From Aphanomyces cochlioides (taxonomy: Eukaryota; Oomycota; Saprolegniomycetes; Saprolegniales; Verrucalvaceae), in the NCBI GenBank assembly GCA_019828595.1, contig JAHQRK010000001.1, forward strand, positions 2,232,001 to 2,296,000: a DNA stretch of 64,000 nucleotides. The letters run 5' to 3'. The notes beneath the pieces were generated by a model. It did not search any database. It saw only the letters and a program-made list of their open reading frames with translations, and was not told where the DNA came from. Positions within the stretch are counted from its first letter, which is position 1; each line of letters starts with the position of its first letter. Below, piece after piece: positions 25,393 to 36,500 of this stretch. The translations under genes were made by a program, and so were the position numbers.

Positions 25393-28095
25393 CTACTTGT
25401 GCTTCAGTACAATGTCGTAAAAAGTAATGTAGCTCATCTCATTGACCCGACGGGCGGCCCATTCGTCGGGTGTCATCAATTGCATCATGGTCTTGGTCGC
25501 GTGCGAAAATCCGCGCTCATACGCAAGCTCGCGCGACACTGCATCCATGGAAGCCACGTCGAGTAGGTTTGCATAGCCCGCTGCAGACGCCACAGTTGCG
25601 ATCAATTTGCGGGCTTTCGAGAGCTTGGCAGCATCGCCTCGCTTCTGCAGGTCGAACGAGCGCAGCTTCCGCAAGGGACCGATGCGGCTGGTTGGGATGC
25701 CTTTAAACCACATGCACCAAAGACTGTACACCTTGCACTTGGGCATCTCAAAATCCGCTTGAACGGGGTGGAGGCGTCCACCCCATGAGAACGTCGCTAC
25801 CGTTGCGACCGTAGAAATCGCGGTTTGTTCAGGCACTGTGCAGGCTTGACCTTGGATCGACATGGACTCACGAAGGTTTGCTAGGCACGTGTCCAAGTAC
25901 TCTCGGGTGAGCGGCACGGCGCCGTTAACGTCAACGTTGCTCAACACAGCATCGCACAAGAGTTTGGGTAGCTTGTTGAGCAAATCGCCGCGGAGATCGG
26001 CCACATTCTTGGTTACACGCGTTTCGAGTTCCGTCACCGCCTTCTCGACAAGATCAAGCCGTCTTGCGAGCGCAACGGTGGGTGGCACACCGGTGGCTAC
26101 TAGGCCCGTGACTTCGTTGCGACTGATGCCTGCGTGAACGTGAGGCTGAAGCCGGGAGAGGAGGCCGAGAGTCCACACGCGCGAAGCACGCAGCGGGTGG
26201 TTGACAGGCAGTGTTGCTTGAAGCCACTCGCTATGATACGCGAGAGAGGCAAGTAGAAACGGCAGCGCAACGCAAAAGCTCGACTTGAAGTACTTGCCGT
26301 AACCAGGAAGATAGTGCTTCCACTCTGCGTCAGTCAAGATGGCTTCGCCAGCGGCAAAGTGCGGCGGAAGCGAAGCAAAGCTGGAATCATTGACGTCCAA
26401 GCCTATGTGGAGTCTAGAAGTATAATCTGGGATGGCTACAAGAGGCGTACATGTAGTGGCGCGTCCAACGAACTCATCGCCACCTGACCCTTGGAAGATG
26501 TACCGGCTTTGGACCGACCCAAGGCTCCAACCGGCGCGGAGCCACACCTGTACTGCTTGTGGTCCTCCCGGCATGCTCGACGCGAAGGTAGCGACGCCCT
26601 TCCGAAAGGAGTGGGTGCCGATATCGCCCCTCACGATACCCATCTCGCGTGCAGCGTCCGGGTCGTTTTTGACGAGCGAGTGTAGCCAACTTGAGAAGTG
26701 ATTTTGGGCGTTTGGACCAAAAAGAAGCCGAGACGACCCCTCTCGATTGCCAAACGAAAAAACTAGGATCGCCAAACTGCGTAGTATTAGACGATAGAAG
26801 CCTTAGCACAATGACGCTCACACGTCAAGACAGGACAGACGAAAGGATTCGTCGGGTTAACGTAAATATGCTTAGGCGTGCATGTCTTGCCTTCTTGGTC
26901 GTTCTTTTGCTTCCCGAACGACACAACGAGCGCGTCATCTACAAGCGAATAGGTAAGAATCAAATACGTTGTCGCTAGTAGATACCAAGCCACGTCACGT
27001 GATCAAACAGTATAGTCGCGCACGAGACAGCCCGAGCCATCAAGTTCCAGCACATCGTGAGAAAGCAGTGCACCATCGCGTACAAGTGCGGGTCGGTGAG
27101 TGCCTCTGTCGACCGGCGCGCCAAGTAGAAGAACCCTTTTAAGCACCACAGTAGCCTTCAATTAAGGTTAAACTCCACGAACCTTGCTTCGTAATAGGAT
27201 GTTTTCCCTCTTGGATAGCCATATCGCCTTCTTGATTGAGAGTTCCAACTTTTCGACTGTAGCCCTTGCCAAACGCTAGCACCAATATTCAAGATAGCCA
27301 TAGATGTGCACGTACATTTCAGCGTGGTGCAGAGATCTTGCGGCATGTCAACCTTGGCTTCTTTGTGAAGGTAAACAAGAGCGCTTGATGCATTGCCGAC
27401 GTGCGACACCGATGTAAATTGACGGGGTACGAGCGGCACACCGCGTTTATCGCACTTGATAGTCATAAACCATAGGTAGGCTCGAGCGACTTCAGCCGGA
27501 AGTGGCAAAGTGACGTTGTCGTTACTGACAAGCGTGGCATGGCGCAACTTAAGCCACTGTACAAGGCGCTTGTTCAAGGCATTGTTGCGATTCACAATCT
27601 TCTTGACACGGCAGCCAGCAATGATACTGGCGCCCGTCTCGTCCTCGTCCGAATGTGCCTCTTCTCGTGGAGGGCTCGAATCATCCTAGCGTTAGAGATG
27701 TCATTCAGTTATAGTAAGTCAACACGGATGTAAACTACCTCTAGCAAATTTGCCATCGTGGCGGCATTGCGTGAATGCGGGATTAATACCGCTGATGCGC
27801 GTGTTGCGCTTGTGTCTGTGAAGCCCTTCTGACGTGATGCCCTAACGCGGCGTTTACCGGATGCTTCGTGGATGTTGACATACGTCGTTGTTGTAGACAC
27901 TGGCTCCTCGGCGGTGACAGTTGCTGGCGACACCTTGGCCTTCCTGTCCCTTTTCGTTGGGCGTGCGTTATCGAGCTCTGTGGAACCATCAACCGCTGTC
28001 GACGTTAGTCTTTCCTCGCCGCCACCGACTGCTACCACCGTCGTCGCCGTGGTGCTCGCCCGCCGTTTTGACGCATGGCGCTGTCGTGCTGCCAT
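25393..28095 (-). CDS. Tyrosine recombinase of Crypton type, six exons, apparently intact
   Basis: Exons are 28095-27739, 27685-27316, 27275-27183, 27135-26986, 26938-26824 and 26776-25393; the five GT-AG introns are 53, 40, 47, 47 and 47 bp. Spliced length is 822 aa with no stop. The N-terminus is basic and low-complexity (about 1-150), followed by an N-terminal recombinase domain (VQWLKLRHATLV...). Catalytic residues can be placed: Arg308 (WNLMAR), Lys335 (KNDQEG), His417 and Arg420 (HSFR), Trp445 (RAGWSLG) and Tyr454 (SRYI). KHIYVNPTNPFVCPVL precedes exon 6. The C-terminal part has a coiled-coil-like stretch, then a W..W..G segment (LWCMWFKG) resembling the GCR1_C DNA-binding domain of Cryptons. 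Such proteins cut and rejoin DNA to move the element as a circle. Every join restores family-typical sequence, which supports function; transcription is untested. Confidence 0.8.
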
Positions 28096-28648
28096 TCAGA
28101 TTCGATGCAAAATGCAATGTGCAACGCCACTTTGCGTGGGGAGTCCACCACACAAATTTCAAGTTACATTGCGCCTTGTATGCGTAAACATGAGGAATGT
28201 GTGATAGCAGCGCGTTCCATACAAACATCAAGTCAAACCACTACCACGCATGTGCCCGAACTCCGATTTACGCAACTATTTGTTGCGTTGGGCTTGAGGA
28301 GCCGATAGAGATTGCCAATAGTTTTCGTAAACCTATGGGATGTGCGAATGGTGGAATCTTGTCAACATTTACCGGATTTTCCGGATAAAATGAAAACAAA
28401 TCGATTTCGTGTGTGTTTCGAATCGATCTCAAATTCGAATTTTGGCTCGAAAACACAATAATTAAAACTTATTGAAAACACGAAAAAGCGTTGAAACAAA
28501 CAAATTCTCATCTCAAAATGAAATTCTCTCAATCAATTTGAAACTATTGACCATACACCATGTCATCAAGGCTCAGAGCTTTTCGACATTCCGTTGACAG
28601 AATACGACCTCACGGATCACAAGAGGTTGAGTGATACAAGAGAGCGAC
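28096..28648. other. Intergenic, AT-rich, no gene seen
   Basis: This lies between the start of the recombinase gene and the 3' end of the Tc1/mariner transposase. It has CCGGATAAAATGAAAAC (about 28378) and CGAATCGATCTCAAATTCGAA-like runs similar to 23860-23990, suggesting the same degenerate repeat family. It presumably contains the recombinase promoter. No convincing coding frame. Confidence 0.5.
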
Positions 28649-29626
28649 TCAACGTGCAGCGTCTTCAAGTAAGGCCATTCGTCGGCTGAGATAAGTTTGA
28701 TACTCACCTTTTTCAAACATAGCCGACGTATGACGAGCAAGATATCCCTTGATGTTCGCCTTGAGGACGCTGAAACATGATTCGATCGGATTTAACATCG
28801 GTGAATAAGGGCCAAGACGGAGAATCGTCATGTCATCGTGCTGGACAACTCGAACCTCCATCTCAGAATGAGCTGGCGCGTTGTCCAACACAATGACAAT
28901 ACGCTTGTCTTGAAAATGCTCTTGCCACGTCGAGTTCGCCTTGATCGTTTGGTAAATATTGTCGACAAAAGCTGCGTTTTGGTCCTTTTTAATACTGCCC
29001 CGCTCCTAACGGTAGCTGACAAGACCAAGTTCGGCAGAAACGGCACATTGTACTTGAAGGTTCGGTCCCTTCGACGGTGGCAAAACGGTCGTTGCTCTTG
29101 TTCCGTCCTTGGATCGACCACGGTTACGCTTGCAATAGACGTTGAAGTTTGTTTCATCGTAGTAAACAATGAGGTCACCTTGGCTTTGATGTTTCTTCAA
29201 TTGTTCGGCGAATTCACGTCGTTTAAATTTGTTCGTTTCGTTGTTGCACGTGGAAGGCTCAATACAAACTTGCTTCATGGTGTACACCATACCAAGCAAG
29301 TGCCGGCTTACCGTTTGTATCGACAAGCAGGTCCCAGGAAAGTCGTTTGCAATGAAGGATTTCATTTCATTCAGAGTGAATTGACAATTCTTGTCCACAT
29401 AACCTTCTAGTGCCGCACGTATCTGCGGTGTCACTTTCGACAGATTGGCGCGGAAGCCTCCTCGAGGCTTTGGCGTCGTCTGTCCAGTCGTCACAATTTG
29501 CCACGCTGTGATTGGAGTCATTCCATTGTGTTTGGCGACGAGCTTCCAGTCTTCGCCAGGGATGAAGGCCTCGAGGACACGCTTCTTCTCTTCGGTAGTT
29601 GGGCTTCTTCGGTTGGTTGGAGGCAT
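28649..29626 (-). pseudogene. Tc1/mariner-type (IS630 superfamily) transposase with one in-frame stop
   Basis: Reading from the ATG at 29626 (MPPTNRRSP) gives 325 codons, broken only by a TAG at 29006-29008. The N-terminal part has helix-turn-helix-like DNA-binding regions (AFIPGEDWKLVAKHNGMTPITAWQIV). The DDE core is complete: Asp at about 157 (YYDETNF), then LDNAPAHSE, then SPMLNPIESC with the final Glu. Length is normal for the family. One nonsense change in an otherwise full frame suggests recent inactivation. An upstream in-frame ATG at 29665 would add 13 residues. Terminal inverted repeats were not confidently found. Confidence 0.85.
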
Positions 29627-29876
29627 GGACGAAGAGAAAAGGGAACTGACGTGAGAGGGGGGCATACATTATTGGTTGTCAGACTCTCCCACCAAAGCAT
29701 GGTGCAGTCACTTCATTTTGATTGGAACATTTTTCATATTGGACTGAGCTTATTGACCATGTATTCACTCTTTAAATTGATCAAGACTCTGTCGTATCAT
29801 ATTGATTGGAAAATCGTTTCATCTTGGCTGGGAAGTGGTGTAGTAAAGCCAAACGTTTTGAGGCCCCACAAGAAGA

Positions 29877-31873
29877 ATGAGCTATTCGTCAAATGCTGCG
29901 TTCTTGGAGCTCCAAATGGAGCTTGCTGAAGCAAAAACCTACGAAAACAGCGCTTTGGTCCAACCAGAAAACACGAGACGTGCATATGACATGAAACAAA
30001 AGGAGTTTATTCAATGGTGTGAATCGAAAGGGTTTAAAGGTCACAATGTTTTGACGGTCAGTGGATCGAAATTGCACCTCTTCTTTGCGAGTGCGTTGTT
30101 GGGAGGGGAAAGAAGAATGACAACAACGTCCAGTCCAAATCTGTTGGATACTCAACAATAAAGCAGTATGTCAATGCGATTGTAAAGCTTTGGCACTCCC
30201 AGTGCCAAGCAAAGTCCAATTCAAACCCCCATCCCAGGACAGATGCGGTTAAGGAGCTATTAAAGCAAGGACAGGCCGAGGAAGACACGCTAAAGCGGAA
30301 GAATTTTGTTGATAGTGGAATTGGAACTCCACTTGATGGGTATACCACCACTGCTCAAATGCAAAAAATTGCCCAATTCTTTTGGATGCAAAGTCGCGAT
30401 CATGGCACCCATCTGCGAAACTGAGCAGCCTTCTGTTTTGCACACTATTGTCTACTGCGTGGAGAATCTGTCAGATCCTTGGAGCTTGCTGATCTGCAAT
30501 CCCAATCACTTGAAAACGAAGGCTTTAGCCAATGTGTTGCCCTTATTGCGGTGATGCGGCAAGGCAAAACAAACCAGCATGGCCGCATAGAACTTGGCGG
30601 TTGCATTCGAAGCAAACTGGTTGATATTTGCCCCATCAGTGCCCTTGCTTTCTACTTATTTTGGCGGTGGCATGTTGAAAACGAAAAGTTCCCCTCGTTT
30701 TTAAGGTCGTCTGGTTGGTTTGGTATAAAAGTTTTGAAAAGTGGTGATGATATAAGGAAAGAGATTTCATACAATGTTTATCGAAAGGCAATCGCTACGG
30801 CTCTACGATCGGCTGGTCTAAACTCCCAAGCGAAAACTCATGTGGGCCATGGCTCTGGTGCAAGAATGGCTGAATTGGGCGGCGCAAGCGAAAGCCAAAT
30901 ACGCCGTCTCGGTCATTGGAATAATCAAGCCCTTGAAAATTGCTACCTGACTACCTTGCCAAGGAAAGCCATGCGAACGCTTGCTGGCTTTGGAACGGAC
31001 AAGGGAAGTTTCTACTTGCTTTTATCAAAGCTTATTCCTAGCTCCGGGTTGTTGGAAATTGTTTTTCCTTGGACGAGATTTTGGTTGAATGAGCTTGAAA
31101 ATGATAAAGCAGAAGTCACAATTGCTGCAGTTGGTTTTCTCAATCTAGTTGCGTACCTACGCATTGTGTTACTGCACGATTCTGTGGCTCTAAAGCAAAT
31201 CTACCCTGATCACCCAATATGGCAAAACGAGATTTTCCAGAACAAATTATAGATTGACTTTGAAGCTCAAATGCGAACAATATTGTCCGAAACTATTGAC
31301 CCATGCGAGATGCAACTTAGCCAAGCCATGCCACTTCTCGCAAAGAAAATTGATGGGCTGCATAGCGACTTAAGTGCAAGCATAGCTTTGCTTTCGAATG
31401 AGGTAAAGCAACTATCATCTGTAGTACAAAAAAGCTCACAGCTACCAAACCTTTTAAATGGTAGTAAGTGTGTCATCCGCCTTGAATGTGAAAGCAACAA
31501 TGACACCACCAACGTTGCAGTCGGTGCAACCAACCAACCAGCCATTCATGCTGCAAATGTTGAAGCTGCATATTTGCTAAAGTCACTCTCGAAGGGCCAG
31601 TCGCAATCGGCACTATATATAATGAGTCGTGGTGTTGTTTCTATCAAAGATCTCTGGCGAGAATGGGACGTTGGACTTGGTGGTAAGCCTGCTGTGAAGA
31701 ATTTGGAGCTCAATCATGGTGCACGTTGGTGTAAAGAAAATGAACGACGCTTTGTCAACAGAAGAAAAAACATAATTCGAGCAATTGAATCGTATTCAAT
31801 CAAGCAAAATATCTCATTGATCGCGCCGTGGAAGCTTGGGAAGCGAAGCGTGTACAAACTCGTAAGTCGTTAG
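29877..31873 (+). pseudogene. Crypton tyrosine recombinase with GCR1_C domain, broken by one frameshift and two stops
   Basis: The frame opens at 29877 with a core-binding domain (ENTRRAYDMKQKEFIQWC). It needs a +1 shift near 30105, then passes an in-frame TGA at 30422-30424 and a TAG at 31250-31252, ending at 31873 (about 665 codons). Catalytic positions are recognisable: LLRGES (Arg), RQGKTN (Lys), HGSGARMAELGG (His/Arg), GHW and CYLTTLP (Tyr). The last 70 codons (VVSIKDLWREWDVGLGG, WCKENERRFVNRRK) match the GCR1_C DNA-binding domain typical of Cryptons. No introns are needed, unlike the recombinase at 25393-28095. It is a recently dead copy. Confidence 0.85.
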
Positions 31874-31930
31874 ACTGGATAAGCAAACATATAAATTAAT
31901 TTATGGCTTAAAGATATGATATGACTAAAT

Positions 31931-32584
31931 CTAATATTCAAATCTCATGCCACGACCGTAAGTTGTGAACAATTCTTCACCAGCCTTGATGTGTTTTGTG
32001 GCAACCACCCATAATTTTCGTTGTGCGCTTGGAGTGTGTTCAAATTCACAATTTTTTCTTGTCGAGGCATTGTTTCGATCTTCGCGATTTATAAATAACC
32101 CCATGCCATATCCGAATTTGGGCTTCTTTAAGCCATCCATGTAAAGTCTTTGTTCCAGATCTAGAACAGCGACATATCGGGTGTCTTTTGGTCTCTCTCC
32201 TTGCACGACTGTGCCAGAATACCAGGTGATTTTGTCGCCTGGTACTAGATCAACACACGCAAAAACCCCAAACCCAGCGTCTGGAATAGTCGACCTTTTG
32301 ATTGTTGCAATCGGATCATTGCAGCGAAACGAACCTCTTTTGTATGCTGCGACATAGTTGAAGCATTTTTTTCGTTTGGGTGGCCTCGCGGCTCTATTTC
32401 TTTCACGAAATTTTTTGACGTAGAGAGGCTGCATGACGTCTTGACGACACGTCTTAGTGCGAATCGGTGTGCCACGGTGGTGTCTACTGACATGGGCGCG
32501 GAGAGCTCGCAATGTCTTGGATTTCACATGGCAGCGTGGGCATGGCCACACGCCATCAACGACTTGGACAAGTCTTTCGTCCAT
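31931..32584 (-). CDS. C2H2 zinc-finger + SET-domain protein
   Basis: An uninterrupted 217-aa frame. A C2H2 finger is at 15-36 (Cys15, Cys18, His31, His35/36), then a basic linker (ARPPKRKK). The SET domain runs from about 90 to the end: DAGFGVFA, GDKITWYSG, GYGMGLFINREDRNNAS, NCEF and a final IKAGEELFTTYGRG. SET domains transfer methyl groups from S-adenosylmethionine to lysines, usually of histones. The usual NHxCxPN motif is replaced by NREDRNNAS..NCEF, so activity or substrate may differ. It lies tail-to-tail with the Crypton pseudogene, 57 bp apart, and may be element cargo. No stop or frameshift, unlike its neighbour. Confidence 0.82.
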   Translation of the reverse strand: MDERLVQVVDGVWPCPRCHVKSKTLRALRAHVSRHHRGTPIRTKTCRQDVMQPLYVKKFRERNRAARPPKRKKCFNYVAAYKRGSFRCNDPIATIKRSTIPDAGFGVFACVDLVPGDKITWYSGTVVQGERPKDTRYVAVLDLEQRLYMDGLKKPKFGYGMGLFINREDRNNASTRKNCEFEHTPSAQRKLWVVATKHIKAGEELFTTYGRGMRFEY

Positions 32585-32833
32585 CGCGTCAGGTTGAGAA
32601 ATGAATCATGTCTGACCCGGTATTTATTTTGACCAATTACATATTAGCAAATAATTCATACATTTTTCAAGTTAAAGGCGTCATCATTTTACATGAAAGG
32701 AAAAATGTACCCAATCAACAGCTATCATTGAAGGCTGAATCGATCATTAGAAATGCTTCATCTATTTGACCAATGAAAACACTCAACAACAGAACGGGTT
32801 ATTTTGCATGGGGTCCAATTGTTCTACTGTAAA
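32585..32833. other. Spacer before the 676-bp array
   Basis: AT-rich DNA with no gene seen. It ends in ATACCTAAT (32834-32842), which recurs at the far end of the array. It may hold the promoter of the SET gene. Confidence 0.5.
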
Positions 32834-32875
32834 ATACCTAATGGAAATTGTACCTGTATTCACAGTGGGTCCTGA

Positions 32876-32914
32876 CCTGGGTCCTATACAAACACTTATA
32901 TTTTGAGACCCAGG
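32876..32914. repeat. 8-bp stem hairpin in each 676-bp unit
   Basis: CCTGGGTC (32876-32883) pairs with GACCCAGG (32907-32914) across a 23-base loop. It repeats in every unit. The loop holds the CTTATATT/CTTACATT variant site. A direct repeat GGGTCCTGACCTGGGTCC overlaps the left arm. Confidence 0.6.
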
Positions 32915-32949
32915 GAGGAATATCCATTTATAGCATATGAAAAGATTTG

Positions 32950-33013
32950 ATTGGTTGTACAAAGAATATAATTATTGGTTAGAAAATATGAAATTGGAGA
33001 AATTTCATTGGTT
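32950..33013 (-). promoter_or_regulatory. Cluster of three inverted CCAAT-like boxes in each 676-bp unit
   Basis: ATTGGTT occurs at 32950, 32974 and 33007 (reverse complement AACCAAT), with a further ATTGG near 32993. The same cluster recurs in every unit. CCAAT boxes bind NF-Y-type factors in many eukaryotes. Whether these are functional here is unknown; the AT-rich context makes chance recurrence inside the unit possible. Confidence 0.25.
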
Positions 33014-33393
33014 ATATTTTCCATTTCAAGAGGAATGACAACATGAACCAAGCATCCATACACTGCGAAATGTATGAGAATACATGTTCATTTTTCAATA
33101 CTATTATAGTATGGCATATGGAGGCTAATTACCGCTGTCGATGGACTTTGGTCTTGCCCTTGCTGCGAGAACAAAAGCCACACTGTCTAGGTTGCGTGCA
33201 TATGTATGCTCTATTGCGTTGTTAGGTTATAGATTTGAGCTGTATTCCTACGATTTTGCTCGTTTTAATTCCATTTGCAGCTCTAGTGTAGCTTATTGCT
33301 TGATTGTTCATGAATTCTATTGTCATGAAGTGTACTTTTATCTTGATATGCCTCCAGCGGATGGAAATGTAAGTTATATTTTAGCCTATCAGT

Positions 33394-33505
33394 GGTGTGG
33401 GACCTGAAGGAGCAATACCCAAGATATTTTCACTCTGGACTTAAAATAACTTGGGTTTCATCCGGATAAGTCTCGGACCTGACGAGACCTCCGGGGTCCC
33501 ACACC
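33394..33505 (+). other. Three-stem structured segment at the end of each 676-bp unit (unit 1 shown)
   Basis: An 11-bp perfect stem (33394-33404 GGTGTGGGACC against 33495-33505) closes the segment. Inside are ACCCAAG/CTTGGGT (33417-33423 with 33450-33456) and GTCTCG/CGAGAC (33470-33475 with 33483-33488, 7-base loop). The second hairpin is flanked by CCGG on both sides. It recurs once per unit; unit 14 has lost a base in the outer stem. It could be a MITE fossil with 11-bp terminal repeats or a folded RNA. No hammerhead ribozyme core was seen. Confidence 0.6.
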
Positions 33506-36500
33506 TCCGATACCTAGTGGATATTGTACCTGTATTCACAGTGGGTCCTGACCTGGGTCCTATACAAACACTTATATTTTGAGACCCAGGGAGGAATATC
33601 CATTTATAGCATATGAAAAGATTTGATTGGTTGTACAAAGAATATAATTATTGGTTAGAAAATATGAAATTGGAGAAATTTCATTGGTTATATTTTCCAT
33701 TTCAAGAGGAATGACAACATGAACCAAGCATCCATACACTGCGAAATGTATGAGAATACATGTTCATTTTTCAATACTATTATATATGGCATATGGAGGC
33801 TAATTACCGCTGTCGATGGACTTTGGTCTTGCCCTTGCTGCGAGAACAAAAGCCACACTGTCTAGGTTGCGTGCATATGTATGCTCTATTGCGTTGTTAG
33901 GTTATAGATTTGAGCTGTATTCCTACGATTTTGCTCGTTTTAATTCCATTTGCAGCTCTAGTGTAGCTTATTGCTTGATTGTTCATGAATTCTATTGTCA
34001 TGAAGTGTACTTTTATCTTGATATGCCTCCAGTGGATGGAAATGTAAGTTATATTTTAGCCTATCAGTGGTGTGGGACCTGAAGGAGCAATACCCAAGAT
34101 ATTTTCACTCTGGACTTAAAATAACTTGGGTTTCATCCGGATAAGTCTCGGACCTGACGAGACCTCCGGGGTCCCACACCTCCGATACCTAGTGGATATT
34201 GTACCTGTATTCACAGTGGGTCCTGACCTGGGTCCTATACAAACACTTATATTTTGAGACCCAGGGAGGAATATCCATTTATAGCATATGAAAAGATTTG
34301 ATTGGTTGTACAAAGAATATAATTATTGGTTAGAAAATATGAAATTGGAGAAATTTCATTGGTTATATTTTCCATTTCAAGAGGAATGACAACATGAACC
34401 AAGCATCCATACACTGCGAAATGTATGAGAATACATGTTCATTTTTCAATACTATTATAGTATGGCATATGGAGGCTAATTACCGCTGTCGATGGACTTT
34501 GGTCTTGCCCTTGCTGCGAGAACAAAAGCCACACTGTCTAGGTTGCGTGCATATGTATGCTCTATTGCGTTGTTAGGTTATAGATTTGAGCTGTATTCCT
34601 ACGATTTTGCTCGTTTTAATTCCATTTGCAGCTCTAGTGTAGCTTATTGCTTGATTGTTCATGAATTCTATTGTCATGAAGTGTACTTTTATCTTGATAT
34701 GCCTCCAGTGGATGGAAATGTAAGTTATATTTTAGCCTATCAGTGGTGTGGGACCTGAAGGAGCAATACCCAAGATATTTTCACTCTGGACTTAAAATAA
34801 CTTGGGTTTCATCCGGATAAGTCTCGGACCTGACGAGACCTCCGGGGTCCCACACCTCCGATACCTAGTGGATATTGTACCTGTATTCACAGTGGGTCCT
34901 GACCTGGGTCCTATACAAACACTTATATTTTGAGACCCAGGGAGGAATATCCATTTATAGCATATGAAAAGATTTGATTGGTTGTACAAAGAATATAATT
35001 ATTGGTTAGAAAATATGAAATTGGAGAAATTTCATTGGTTATATTTTCCATTTCAAGAGGAATGACAACATGAACCAAGCATCCATACACTGCGAAATGT
35101 ATGAGAATACATGTTCATTTTTCAATACTATTATAGTATGGCATATGGAGGCTAATTACCGCTGTCGATGGACTTTGGTCTTGCCCTTGCTGCGAGAACA
35201 AAAGCCACACTGTCTAGGTTGCGTGCATATGTATGCTCTATTGCGTTGTTAGGTTATAGATTTGAGCTGTATTCCTACGATTTTGCTCGTTTTAATTCCA
35301 TTTGCAGCTCTAGTGTAGCTTATTGCTTGATTGTTCATGAATTCTATTGTCATGAAGTGTACTTTTATCTTGATATGCCTCCAGTGGATGGAAATGTAAG
35401 TTATATTTTAGCCTATCAGTGGTGTGGGACCTGAAGGAGCAATACCCAAGATATTTTCACTCTGGACTTAAAATAACTTGGGTTTCATCCGGATAAGTCT
35501 CGGACCTGACGAGACCTCCGGGGTCCCACACCTCCGATACCTAGTGGATATTGTACCTGTATTCACAGTGGGTCCTGACCTGGGTCCTATACAAACACTT
35601 ATATTTTGAGACCCAGGGAGGAATATCCATTTATAGCATATGAAAAGATTTGATTGGTTGTACAAAGAATATAATTATTGGTTAGAAAATATGAAATTGG
35701 AGAAATTTCATTGGTTATATTTTCCATTTCAAGAGGAATGACAACATGAACCAAGCATCCATACACTGCGAAATGTATGAGAATACATGTTCATTTTTCA
35801 ATACTATTATAGTATGGCATATGGAGGCTAATTACCGCTGTCGATGGACTTTGGTCTTGCCCTTGCTGCGAGAACAAAAGCCACACTGTCTAGGTTGCGT
35901 GCATATGTATGCTCTATTGCGTTGTTAGGTTATAGATTTGAGCTGTATTCCTACGATTTTGCTCGTTTTAATTCCATTTGCAGCTCTAGTGTAGCTTATT
36001 GCTTGATTGTTCATGAATTCTATTGTCATGAAGTGTACTTTTATCTTGATATGCCTCCAGTGGATGGAAATGTAAGTTATATTTTAGCCTATCAGTGGTG
36101 TGGGACCTGAAGGAGCAATACCCAAGATATTTTCACTCTGGACTTAAAATAACTTGGGTTTCATCCGGATAAGTCTCGGACCTGACGAGACCTCCGGGGT
36201 CCCACACCTCCGATACCTAGTGGATATTGTACCTGTATTCACAGTGGGTCCTGACCTGGGTCCTATACAAACACTTATATTTTGAGACCCAGGGAGGAAT
36301 ATCCATTTATAGCATATGAAAAGATTTGATTGGTTGTACAAAGAATATAATTATTGGTTAGAAAATATGAAATTGGAGAAATTTCATTGGTTATATTTTC
36401 CATTTCAAGAGGAATGACAACATGAACCAAGCATCCATACACTGCGAAATGTATGAGAATACATGTTCATTTTTCAATACTATTATAGTATGGCATATGG

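Noticed and set aside
27158..27595. Separate 145-aa gene
   Set aside because: It is exon 2 of the six-exon recombinase read into introns 2 and 3. Splicing at 27316/27275 and 27183/27135 gives a continuous family-typical protein.
28510..29830. Terminal inverted repeats of the mariner element (CAATCAATTTGAAA-like strings on both sides)
   Set aside because: Similar strings occur near 28530, 29800 and also 23920, but the match is short and AT-rich, and no clean TA-flanked ends could be paired by eye.
33043..33407. 60- and 88-codon plus-strand frames in the 676-bp unit
   Set aside because: They overlap each other and no domain is seen. Among variants, A/V and L/F change the 88-codon frame and H/R changes the 60-codon one, and unit 2 breaks the latter. 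Conservation across copies reflects array homogeneity, not coding constraint.
33394..33505. Self-cleaving ribozyme (hammerhead) in the satellite
   Set aside because: Tandem satellites often encode hammerheads, so I looked for the CUGAUGA...GAAA core on both strands of the unit and did not find it.
33441..33638. 65-codon minus-strand frame spanning unit junctions
   Set aside because: It is absent across the unit 14-15 junction because of one lost base and varies by replacement changes (I/V, N/H). It covers the hairpin segment and is most likely a chance frame.
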